Shown here: piece by piece, positions 51,258 through 61,000 of the stretch
Position numbering within the stretch: the first letter of the stretch is position 1
How the letters are laid out: each line of letters starts with the position of its first letter
Source of the DNA: Agromyces mediolanus
Lineage (GTDB): Bacteria; Actinomycetota; Actinomycetes; Actinomycetales; Microbacteriaceae
Assembly: GCF_023715325.1 (NCBI RefSeq)
Contig: NZ_JAMBNX010000002.1
Coordinates: 62,001-126,000 of the forward strand
DNA length: 64,000 bases
Direction: 5' to 3'
Notes under the pieces: generated by a model
What the model saw: the letters and a program-made list of their open reading frames with translations, nothing else
Databases searched by the model: none
What the model was told of the DNA's origin: nothing
Translations under genes and position numbers: made by a program

Positions 51258-54200
51258 ATGCACGCACTCAGTCGTGGGCGCTTCAGCGCGCCTGCACGAT
51301 CCGGACCGAGGCGGCGACCCGCCGTCGCCCTCGTGTCCATGCTCGCGATTCCCGCACTCATCCTCCTCGGGGCGCCGACGCTCGCCGCCGCCGAGGAGAT
51401 GCCCGACTCGGCGGCGAGCGCCGACACGCTCGTCGCCGACCCGGCGGCCGAGGGCACCGACTCCGCGGCGACGACGCCGCCGGCGCCGGACCCCGCCACC
51501 CCGCCGGCGGAGGAGGTTCCGCCCGCCGAGGAGCCCGCTCCGCCGGCGGAGGAGGTGCCACCTCCCGCCCCCGCAGCCCCCCCGGACGCAGCCGTAGAAC
51601 CCGAAACGGATGCCCCGGCGGCACCTGACCCGCAGGTGCCGGCCACGGTGCCGGAGGCGGACGCGCCTCCGGCACCCATCGACTGCGACACGATCCCGAT
51701 CGCCAACGACGACCGCAGCGAGCGGGACGCCTGTCTCGCCGCCCAGCAGGGCTCGATGCGCTCGATGGCGGCGCAGGACGTCGCGCCCGCTGTTCCCGCC
51801 CCGAACCCCGATCTGCCCGCCGTGTGCGGCCTCGACATGGCGTTCATCCTCGACAAGTCGGGCTCCATCGGCGGCGCGGGCATCGCGAACCTGAAGGCCG
51901 CGGCCAACGCGTTCTCGGGTGCCCTCGTCGACACGGGGTCCGAGGTCTCGGTGACCTCCTTCGATCAGGACGCCGCGGTGCTGCTCGGGGCGACCGAGCT
52001 GAGCGGCGGCAACGTCGGCGCCGTGCAGGGCTCCTACAGCGGCCTGAGCTCCGACGGCTGGACGAACTGGAAGCGCGGGCTCGAAGTCGGGCTCGGCACC
52101 TTCGGCGGCTTCACCGACAAACCGGTCGAGCTCACGATCGTCATCACCGACGGCAACCCGAACACGGTCGACCCGAACAACGGCGGGGAGTTCCCCGACG
52201 GCTCGCCCGGCGCGTTGAACCCGGCGATCGAGCAGGCCAACGCGATCAAGGCGGCCGGCTCGCACGTGCTCGTCATCGCGGTCGGCAGCAGCGTCACGCT
52301 CGCCCCGATCGAGGCGATCTCCGGCCCCGAGGCCTTCGACGGCACGAACATCACGACCGCCGACTACCTCACCACGACCGACTATTCGACGCTGGCCGAC
52401 TCCCTCAAGGAGGTCGCGATCGCCCTCTGCGGCGGCTCGGTCGTCATCGACAAGACGGTCAACGGGCAGCCCGCCGAGGGCTGGGAGTTCTCGACGAGCG
52501 ACGCCGACGTCACGCCGGCCTCGCAGGAGACGGCGGCGGACGGCATGACCGACCCGTACGACGTCTCCGGCTACGGCGACGAGAACACCCGGGCGATCAC
52601 CTTCACCGAGGAGGACCGTCCCTACTGGGAGATGGCCTCCGTCAGCTGCGAGGTCGGCGGCGACGACCGGCCGGTCACCCTCGTCGGCGACCACGGCTGG
52701 ACCGTCGACGTCGGCAAGTTCGAGATCGTGCACTGCAGCGTCGCGAACCGGGAGAACGAGCCGGTCTGGGGCGTGACGAAGTCGAGCGATCCGCCGAGCG
52801 GGACCTCGGTCGAGCGTGGCGACACGATCGACTACACGCTCTCGGTGCAGCACGTCTCCGGTCCGGGAGTGAGCGACATCGTGATCGAGGACGACATCTC
52901 GCAGCTCGCACCGTACGTCGACTTCGAGGGCTTCATCGGCACGCAGCCGGCGGAGTTCAGCTGGGACGACGACGAACCGGGCAAGCTCTGGCTGAAGGTC
53001 GACCAGCTCGACCCGGGCGAGACGCTCGACCTCGTGTACCGCGTGACGGTGCGGGACGACGCCGATCCCGGCGCCGTGCTGCGCAACCACGTGCTCACGA
53101 ACTGCCCGCCCGCCCAGCCGCCGGTGACGGTGGCCGCGGTGCCGGACGCCGAGCCCGACCCGTGCGTCACCGAGCACCCGACCCCCGGCTGGGAGCTGTG
53201 GAAGACCGCCGACCCGGTCTCGGGGAGCACCGTCTACCCGGGCCACGACGTGGTCTACACCCTGCACGCGTACAACTTCTCGCAGGCCGAGGTGACGGGC
53301 GCGACCGCGGTCGACGACCTCGCCGACGTGCTCGACGACGCCACGCTCGTCGAGCCGTTGGACCCGCAGCTGGAGCTCGACGGCACGGACCTCACCTGGT
53401 CCATCCCCGACCTCGCGCCCGGTGAGGAGGCGGCGATCTCCTTCACGGTGACCGTCGACGACGACGCCTGGGGCGAGACGCTGCGCAACGTGGTCACGCC
53501 GGACGGCGTCGGGGAGTGCCCGCCGGAGGGCACCGACGACGCACCGCTCGTGAAGGGCGAGCAGCTCGTGCTCGCCGACTGCGAGACCGACCACGAGGTG
53601 GCCGAGCCCGACATGCGGATCGAGAAGCTGTGGTCGCACGACGACGGTGAGAACCCCGTCGACTCCGGCGACGCGCCGCCCGACGTCATCTCCTACACCC
53701 TCAACGTGTGGAACGACGGCGACCCGGTCGTGGACCCGGTGGTGACCGACACCCTGCCCGAGGGCGTGACCTTCGTGCCCGGCAGCGAGGTGCTGCCGGC
53801 GGGCTGGATGCTCGACGACTCGGTCGAGGGCGAGCTGACCTTCTCCTACACGGGAGAGTTCGGCAGCATGGCGTACCCGGGGGTCACGATCACCTTCGAC
53901 GTCGAGGTGGGCGAGCTCGCCCAGCCCGACCCGACGGTGCCGATCCCGGACCTCGTGAACGCGGCCTGCGTGGCCGCGGAGGTGCCGCCGCCCGAGACGG
54001 AGACGTCGCCGGAGACCGCCCCGGCCTCGCTCGCCGAGATCGTCGCGGCCGCGGTCGACGAGGAGCCGGATCCGGATGGCCCGCTCGTGGACTGCGCCGA
54101 GGCGGAGACGCCCGTGAAGTCGATCGCGCTCGACGGTTTCGCGCAGTGCCTGAACGACACCCCGTGGTTCAGCTACGCGATCACGCCGTCGAACCTCGAC

Positions 54201-54734
54201 ACCCTGCCCGATGTGGCACTCATCTGGTGGACGGTCGACGCCTTCGCGGGTCACGACCCGTCGATCCCGGCCGGTGACGAAGCGGCGATCCTCGCCGACG
54301 GCGCCTCCCAGGTCGACTACGTGACGGTGCCGCCGGGCTGGCAGCCGGGGGACACCATCTCCGGAGCCCAGCTCTGGCCGGGGGCCGAGGTGGACGCCGA
54401 GGGCAACCCGACGGACTGGCCGGGCTGGACCCTGCTGCCGAACGGCACCTGGGTGCTCGACCCGTCGGCCCCGTTCTACGACCTCCGCAACGAGGCGGTC
54501 GTGGAGATCCGGGTGAACCCGTCGACGGACACCATCACGGCCTACCCGCCGGCGACGCCCGACTGCAACGCGGCGCCGACGAACTCGCCGAAGCCGTCGA
54601 CGCCCGCCTCGGGCATCGCATCGACCGGGTTCGATCAGGGCTGGCTGCTGCCGCTCGCGGCGGGCCTGCTCGCCGTCGGTGCGCTCGGCGTCTGGTTCGT
54701 CGCCCGCCGTCAGCGGCGGGACGACTCCGGTTGA
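51258..54734 (+). CDS. Large secreted wall-anchored protein with VWA domain and DUF11-type repeats
   Basis: 1158 residues. Signal peptide at 1-45 (ALVSMLAIPALILLGAPTLAAA); Pro/Glu-rich spacer about 60-150. Von Willebrand A domain about 190-390 with a MIDAS: DKSGS at 199-203, DGWTNW, and TDG at 297-299. Next an SpaA-like segment (VVIDKTVNGQPAEGWEF), then three DUF11-type beta domains starting near 504 (VTKSSDPPSGTSVERGDTI), 646 (LWKTADPVSGSTVYPGHD) and 787. Residues 950-1115 are a module shared with the protein at 55048. Sorting signal IASTG at 1120-1124, membrane helix 1129-1149 and a basic tail follow, the layout of sortase substrates. Shine-Dalgarno AGGAG precedes ATG. Likely an adhesin; the metal-site VWA domain suggests ligand binding. 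No sortase is in the window. Confidence 0.88.
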   Translation: MHALSRGRFSAPARSGPRRRPAVALVSMLAIPALILLGAPTLAAAEEMPDSAASADTLVADPAAEGTDSAATTPPAPDPATPPAEEVPPAEEPAPPAEEVPPPAPAAPPDAAVEPETDAPAAPDPQVPATVPEADAPPAPIDCDTIPIANDDRSERDACLAAQQGSMRSMAAQDVAPAVPAPNPDLPAVCGLDMAFILDKSGSIGGAGIANLKAAANAFSGALVDTGSEVSVTSFDQDAAVLLGATELSGGNVGAVQGSYSGLSSDGWTNWKRGLEVGLGTFGGFTDKPVELTIVITDGNPNTVDPNNGGEFPDGSPGALNPAIEQANAIKAAGSHVLVIAVGSSVTLAPIEAISGPEAFDGTNITTADYLTTTDYSTLADSLKEVAIALCGGSVVIDKTVNGQPAEGWEFSTSDADVTPASQETAADGMTDPYDVSGYGDENTRAITFTEEDRPYWEMASVSCEVGGDDRPVTLVGDHGWTVDVGKFEIVHCSVANRENEPVWGVTKSSDPPSGTSVERGDTIDYTLSVQHVSGPGVSDIVIEDDISQLAPYVDFEGFIGTQPAEFSWDDDEPGKLWLKVDQLDPGETLDLVYRVTVRDDADPGAVLRNHVLTNCPPAQPPVTVAAVPDAEPDPCVTEHPTPGWELWKTADPVSGSTVYPGHDVVYTLHAYNFSQAEVTGATAVDDLADVLDDATLVEPLDPQLELDGTDLTWSIPDLAPGEEAAISFTVTVDDDAWGETLRNVVTPDGVGECPPEGTDDAPLVKGEQLVLADCETDHEVAEPDMRIEKLWSHDDGENPVDSGDAPPDVISYTLNVWNDGDPVVDPVVTDTLPEGVTFVPGSEVLPAGWMLDDSVEGELTFSYTGEFGSMAYPGVTITFDVEVGELAQPDPTVPIPDLVNAACVAAEVPPPETETSPETAPASLAEIVAAAVDEEPDPDGPLVDCAEAETPVKSIALDGFAQCLNDTPWFSYAITPSNLDTLPDVALIWWTVDAFAGHDPSIPAGDEAAILADGASQVDYVTVPPGWQPGDTISGAQLWPGAEVDAEGNPTDWPGWTLLPNGTWVLDPSAPFYDLRNEAVVEIRVNPSTDTITAYPPATPDCNAAPTNSPKPSTPASGIASTGFDQGWLLPLAAGLLAVGALGVWFVARRQRRDDSG

Positions 54735-54740
54735 GCCCAC

Positions 54741-54773
54741 GCGCCGCCGCGCCGTGAACGGGCGCGGCGGCGC
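54741..54773 (+). terminator. Hairpin after the VWA surface gene
   Basis: 13-bp stem GCGCCGCCGCGCC (54741-54753) with 54761-54773, loop of seven, six bases after the stop. It opens the 313-base gap (54735-55047) between the two surface genes. Confidence 0.7.
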
Positions 54774-54831
54774 ACCGCCCGGTCGGGGCGGATCGGGTCG
54801 GGGGACCCCGGTCCGCGCCGACCCCGGAAGA

Positions 54832-54863
54832 CGGATGCCCCGACCGCGACGTCGGGGCATCCG
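54832..54863 (+). terminator. Second hairpin between the surface genes
   Basis: CGGATGCCCCGAC (54832-54844) and its complement (54851-54863), loop of six. With the first hairpin it separates transcription of the two large genes. Confidence 0.65.
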
Positions 54864-54987
54864 CCGTGCACGGGCGCGGGGGACACGCAACCGTCAGTTG
54901 ACCCCCGTTTTGGTGGTGGTGCCAGTATTCCGAACGACCCTCATCTCTGCCACGCTACGAAGGACTCACGTTCTGCGTGGGTTGCAA

Positions 54988-55060
54988 ACCCGAAACCCGA
55001 ATGACGCGCAACCCGAAATTTCGCGTCGAACCCGAAGGCGTGCAGCCATGCTTACCCGAA
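54988..55060 (+). repeat. Five copies of ACCCGAA across the leader and start of the giant surface gene
   Basis: ACCCGAA at 54988, 54995, 55011, 55030 and 55054 (the last inside codons 3-5). One copy and one near-copy (ACCCGAT) also lie in the leader of the other surface gene (51210 and 51234). Role unknown. Confidence 0.7.
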
Positions 55061-58000
55061 CCCGTGTTTCGTCGACCCCTCGGCACCGCGACACCCTACC
55101 CAAGGGCCGCCTGAAGAAGGCGCTCTCGGTCCTCGCGAGCGGTGCGCTCATCATCGGCATGGGGGTGAGCGGCGCACTCTTCACCGCGGCGCCAGCCCAG
55201 GCTGCGCCCGTGGACCTCGGCACGGTGGAGGCCCAGGTCTCCAACCAGCGCGGTGACGCCGGCAGTACCGGCCAGAACGCCGGCACCACGAGCGGCTACT
55301 GCATCCGATACAGTCCGCCGAACTCCTCGAGCGAGACCGGGCCGTCGAACTGGGTGGCGAGCGGCAGCGAAGCCCTCACCGCGCACGGTCGCGGCGGCAG
55401 CAACTGTCCGAACAACCTGAGCACGTCGACCCAGAGCGCGATCGGCGTGCAGCCGGCCGCCGGGTCGCTGGCGCCGGAGCCGGGTGCGGCGTTCAACATC
55501 GGGAAGATCACGCACTACAACAACCCCATCAACTACTCGGGTTCGAGCGACTACTTCAAGGGCACCGTCAGCTACCGGCTGCCGAGCCTGTCGAAGCAGT
55601 TCGACTTCAACTGGTGGATGTGGGAGACGCCGAACAACGGCAACGACAACCAGAACCGCGACCAGTTCAAGTTCCTGAACCAGGCGTCCGACACGACCAT
55701 CTCGGTCGGCGGCGTCGACTACAAGCTCGTCATCCTCGGCTTCCGCACCGTCTCGAACGGCGCGGCGTGTCCCGCCGACCCGGGCAGCGCGGTCAACGAA
55801 TGGCTCACCTACGAGGGCCAGCAGACCCAGGCCTGCCTCTACGGCAAGCTCGCCCAGGTCCGCAAGCTCACGGTCAAGAAGGTCGTCGTCGGCGCGGGCG
55901 CCCCCGACACCACGTTCAGCTTCGCCCCCACGAGCAACCTCGACGGCTCGCCGTGGAAGAACAGCTTCACCCTGAAGGGCGGCCAGTCCAAGACGGCCGA
56001 CGCCGTGCAGGGCGAGACCGTCACGATCGCCGAGAACGCGGTCGCGGACGTGCAATGGTCGCTCACCGGCGTCGCCTGCGTCGACAGCGCGAACCAGCCG
56101 ATCGGCACACCGAACCTCGGCAGCCGGAACGTGACCCTCACGAACATCCCGGCCAGCGCGAACTCCGACATCACCTGTACCTTCACGAACACCTACGCCA
56201 CGAAGGCGAAGCTGACGTTGAAGAAGGTCGTCGCCTCCGGCACCGCGAACAAGAACTCGTGGACCCTCTCCGCGAACACCGGCGGCGGCGCCGCCGAGCT
56301 CTCCGGGCAGGACCAGGGCCCGGGCGTGAGCAACGCCAACCTCTCGGCCGGCACCTACGCGCTCGCCGAGTCCGGCGGACCCGCCGGCTACACGCAGCAG
56401 GGCAACTGGGTCTGCGTCAACGACGCGAACGGCTCGAGCGTGACCGTGACGAACGGCAACGTCGACCTCGTCGACAAGTCCGCGGTCACCTGCACCGTCA
56501 CGAACCGATTCCAGACCGGTTCGCTCGAGGTGAAGAAGGTCATCACGGATGCCTCGGGCTTCTCGGGCGACGCCTCGACCCAATTCACCGGCACCTGGAG
56601 CTGCACCGTCGCCGGCCAGGGCGTCGTGCAGAGCGGCACCTACACCGTCTCGACCGGCACCGCCCAGACCGTGAGCACGACGCTCCCGGCCGGCGCGAAC
56701 TGCACCGTCACCGAGAACGGGCCGAGCGGCAACCTGAAGAACGGCTCCTACGAGTGGGTGCAATACGCCACCGACGGGCCGAAGACGATCGTCGACAACC
56801 AGAAGGCCACCATCACGGTCACCAACTCGACGAAGCAGAACTCCGGCACGTTCACGGTCGAGAAGAAGGTGGTCCCGGCCGACGCGAACACCCCCGCCGG
56901 CGGGTACACGGGCGGCACCGGCCGTCAGTTCACCGTCCACTACGTCTGCACCCTCGGCGGCCAGACGATCTCCGAGGGCGACCTGCAGGTGACGCCGGGC
57001 ACGCCGGTCTCCGGGCCGACGCTGCCGACGAGCGCGAGCTGCTCGCTCACCGAGCCGGCGTTCTCGGCCAAGGCCGGCGACTTCGCGGACGCCTCCTACG
57101 AGTGGGCGAACCGCACGGTGCTGCCGAACGTGGTGACGATCCCGAAGGGCGTCGACGCGACCGTCGATTCCACGGTGACGAACACCTTCGTACGCAACTT
57201 CACGAAGCTCGACGTCAAGAAGGTCGTCACGGGCGCCGGCTACAGCTCGACCGGTGACGACTTCAAGGTCAACGTCGTCTGCGGCTCGACCACGACGCCG
57301 CTCACGCTGAAGAACGGCGAGACCGAGACCGTCCAGAACATCCCGGTCGGCAGCCTCTGCACCGTTCAGGAGGTCACCCCGATCACGGCACCGCTCGACG
57401 CGGGCCACGAGTGGGGCGCCCCGACGTACGCGCCGGGCACGCAGGTCACGGTCGTGAAGGGCGAGACGAAGCTCGTCACCGTCACGAACACGACGGTGCC
57501 GGTCTACGGCCAGGTCTCGGTCACCAAGGCGACCGAGGGCGGCGGCATCGCGGCCGACACGGCCTTCGACGTCACCGTCACCTGTGGCGCGACGAGCTAC
57601 AACGCCTCCATCAAGGCCGGCGAGACCTACACGACCCCGGCCGGCGAGCTGCTCGCCGGCACCGAGTGCACCGTGCACGAGGGCGCGGTCTCCGGCGGCC
57701 TCGTCGACGACTCCTACGCCTGGGCTGCGACCCCCGTCGCGAACGACCTGAAGGTCACCGTCGCGAAGAACGAGACGAAGAACGTCGTCATCACGAACAC
57801 GACGAAGCGCGTCTACGGCTCGCTCGTGATCACGAAGGACCTCGTCGACCCCGACGGCGTGTACAGCGGGCCCGGCTTCTCGGGCACCTACAGCTGCACC
57901 GACGGCTCGAACGGCAACTGGGGCCCGCTGGCCGACGGCGGTCAGGCGACCATCACCGACATCCTGCTCGGCGCCAACTGCACCGTGACGGAGACGGCCC

Positions 58001-61000
58001 CGGCCGCTCCCGCCCCGGGTGACGGCTCCTACGTCTGGGCCGGCATCGACTACGCGCCGGGCACCCAGGTGACCCTGAGCGCGGCCACGCCGAACCCCGG
58101 CGTCACGGTGACGAACACCATCGTGCGCCAGTCCGGCTCCTTCGCCGTCGCGAAGACCGTCGAGGGCGACGCCGCCGGCTACGACCCGGCTGTGCCGTTC
58201 GGCTTCGACTGGGTCTGCACCGACGACAGCAACAAGAAGTACACCGGCAGCTTCGACGTGCTGGCCGGTGCGGTCGGCGGACCGGGGGAGCTCATCCCCG
58301 CGGGCAGCGACTGCACCGTCACCGAGCAGGACGCCCCGGCGCCCGCCGCGAGCTACACCTGGGACGGCGTGACCCTCACGGCGACCCCGGGCGGCAGCCC
58401 GCAGGACGGCCGCTCGGTGTCCTTCACCATCCCGGCTCCGCAGAACGGCGACCCCGTCACCGTGCAGGTCTCGGCGGTGAACGCGCTGTCGAAGAAGTAC
58501 GGCTCGGTCGAGATCACCAAGGTGGTCGAGGGCGACGGGTACACCGGCGGCGCCGACATGGAGTTCGAGGCATCCGTCGCCTGCGGCGTGAACGGTACCG
58601 AGTCGGTGACCTTCACGACCGGCGGCAGCGACCCGCTCGAGCTCCCGCTCGGCTCCGAGTGCACCGTGACCGAGGTCACGCCGGTCGGCGGTCTCGCCGA
58701 CGGCAGCTGGGCCTGGGACGGCGTGACCGTCTCGCCCGCGAACTTCACCATCACGCAGCCCGGCCAGCAGGTCGACGTCACCGTCACGAACACGCTGAAG
58801 CGGGTCACCGGCTCGGTCACCCTCGAGAAGACCCTGACCGGTCCGACCGGTGTGGTCGACCCCGACCGCGAGTACTCCGGCACCTGGCAGTGCACGTACG
58901 GCGACGACGCTCCGGTCGGCGGCGACTGGACGACGACGGCCGGCGCGAGCGCGATCACGTTGAGCGACGAGGTGCTCGTCGACTCCGACTGCGTGGTGCT
59001 CGGCGAGGACCTCGGCCAGAAGCCGTCGAACGACCCCTCGTACACCTGGGGCGACCCGGTGTTCACGGGCGACACGGTCGGTGCGGCCGAGCCCGCGCTC
59101 CTCGTGGTCGGCAACTCGTTCAGCCGTGAGACCGGCACGATCGAGGTGCTGAAGGCCGTCACCGGCGACACCGAGGGCTACGTGGCCCAGGCCGCGGGCG
59201 GCACGGACTTCCCGATCAACTTCGACTGCTCCGTGGACGGCGTCGCCGGCCACCTGATGGGCACCGTGAACGTGGCGGACGGCCAGAAGACCGTCCTCGT
59301 CGACGGGGTGCCGCTCGGCTGGAGCTGCGAGCTCAGCGAGGGTCAGCTCGACCCCGACACGCTGAAGGATCCCTCCTACAGCTGGGGTCAGGCCACCGTG
59401 TCGCCCGCGCAGGTCACGCTCGGCTCCGACGGTGAGACGAAGCTCGTGAACGTCACGAACCCGATCTCGCAGGCCTTCGGCACCTTCACGGTGACGAAGC
59501 AGCTCGACCACGTGCCCGGCAAGGTCGTCGCCTCCGGCACCGGCTACACCGGCACCTGGAGCTGCACCTACGACGGCGACGTCGTGGCCTCCGGCGACTG
59601 GAGCATCGACGACGCGAGCGGCGGCACCACCGGGGCCTTCGGCCCGGTCCCGCTGACGAGCGAGTGCTCGATCACCGAGGACGAGCCGAGCGACGGCGAC
59701 CTCGCGACCGGATGGTCGTGGAACGAGCCGGCGATCGCCGACCCGGTCGAGATCGTGTCGACCGACGTCGTGCCGACCGCCGAGGTCACCAACTCGGTGT
59801 CCCAGCTGTGGGGCGCTCTCGAGCTCACCAAGGTCACGGAGGGTGACACGGCCGGCATCCCGGCCGGCCTCGACGTCACCGGTTCGTGGACCTGTGACTG
59901 GGTCGACGGCGAGGGCGAGGACACGCAGGCCGGTGGCCTGTGGACCGTCCCGGCCACCGGCGGCACCGTCTCCCTCTTCACCGCCGCGCAGAAGAAGGTG
60001 CCGGTCGGCGCCGACTGCCAGGTGCAGGAGGACACGCTCGACAACGGTGAGCTGAAGGATCCGTCGTACGCCTGGGCCACCCCGGACAACGGTGAGACCG
60101 TCACCCTGGTCGACGGCCAGACCGGCGGCATCACCGTGACCAACACGGTGGAGCGCGTGCGCGGCACCGTCATCATCGACAAGGTCGTGACCGGCCCCGC
60201 AAAGGGCCTCGTCGACGGCGCCACGCCGTTCACGGGCACCCTGAGCTGCGTCTACGGCGACGACCCCGCGGTCGAGTACGAGTGGACGGCGACGCCGGAC
60301 GGCAACGCCACCGTGAACGGGGTGCTCGCGACGAGCGACTGCACCGCGGTGGAGACCGCGCCGACCACCGGTCCGGTCCCGACCGACCCGTCGTACCAGT
60401 GGGTCGAGGTCGTCGGCTACGACGGCAACCCGGCCACCGTCCCGGCAGCGGGCAACGACTGGCCCGTCATCACGGTCACGAACGACACCTTCCGGTTGAA
60501 GGGCGACTTCACGATCGAGAAGGTCGTCGCAGGCACCGACGCGGCGCTCGAGGGCGTCGACCCGGATGCCTCGTACACCTTCGAGTACTCCTGCACCCTC
60601 CCCGAGGGCGGCGACCCGGTCACGGGCGAGCTCACCGCCACGGCGACGACCCCGGCGAACCTGCCGGCGGGCGTGGAGCTCCCCGCGGGCACCGAGTGCA
60701 CCGTGACGGAGCCGGCGGACGAACTGCCGGGCCTGAAGGACGACGCCTACTCGTGGGGCGACGTGAGCTACACCTCGAGCGACGCGGGAGCGACGACCGA
60801 GGGCCGCAGCATCACCTTCACGATCGCGGGCAACGGCGCTGAGGAGCTCGGCCACGTGCTCGTCACCGCGACGAACCCGATCACGAAGACCCCGGGTGCC
60901 TTCACCACGGCGAAGACGTCGAACCCGCCGAGCGGCAGCACGGTGAAGCCGGGCGACACCATCACCTACACGGTGACGGTCACCCCGACCGGTCAGGTGA

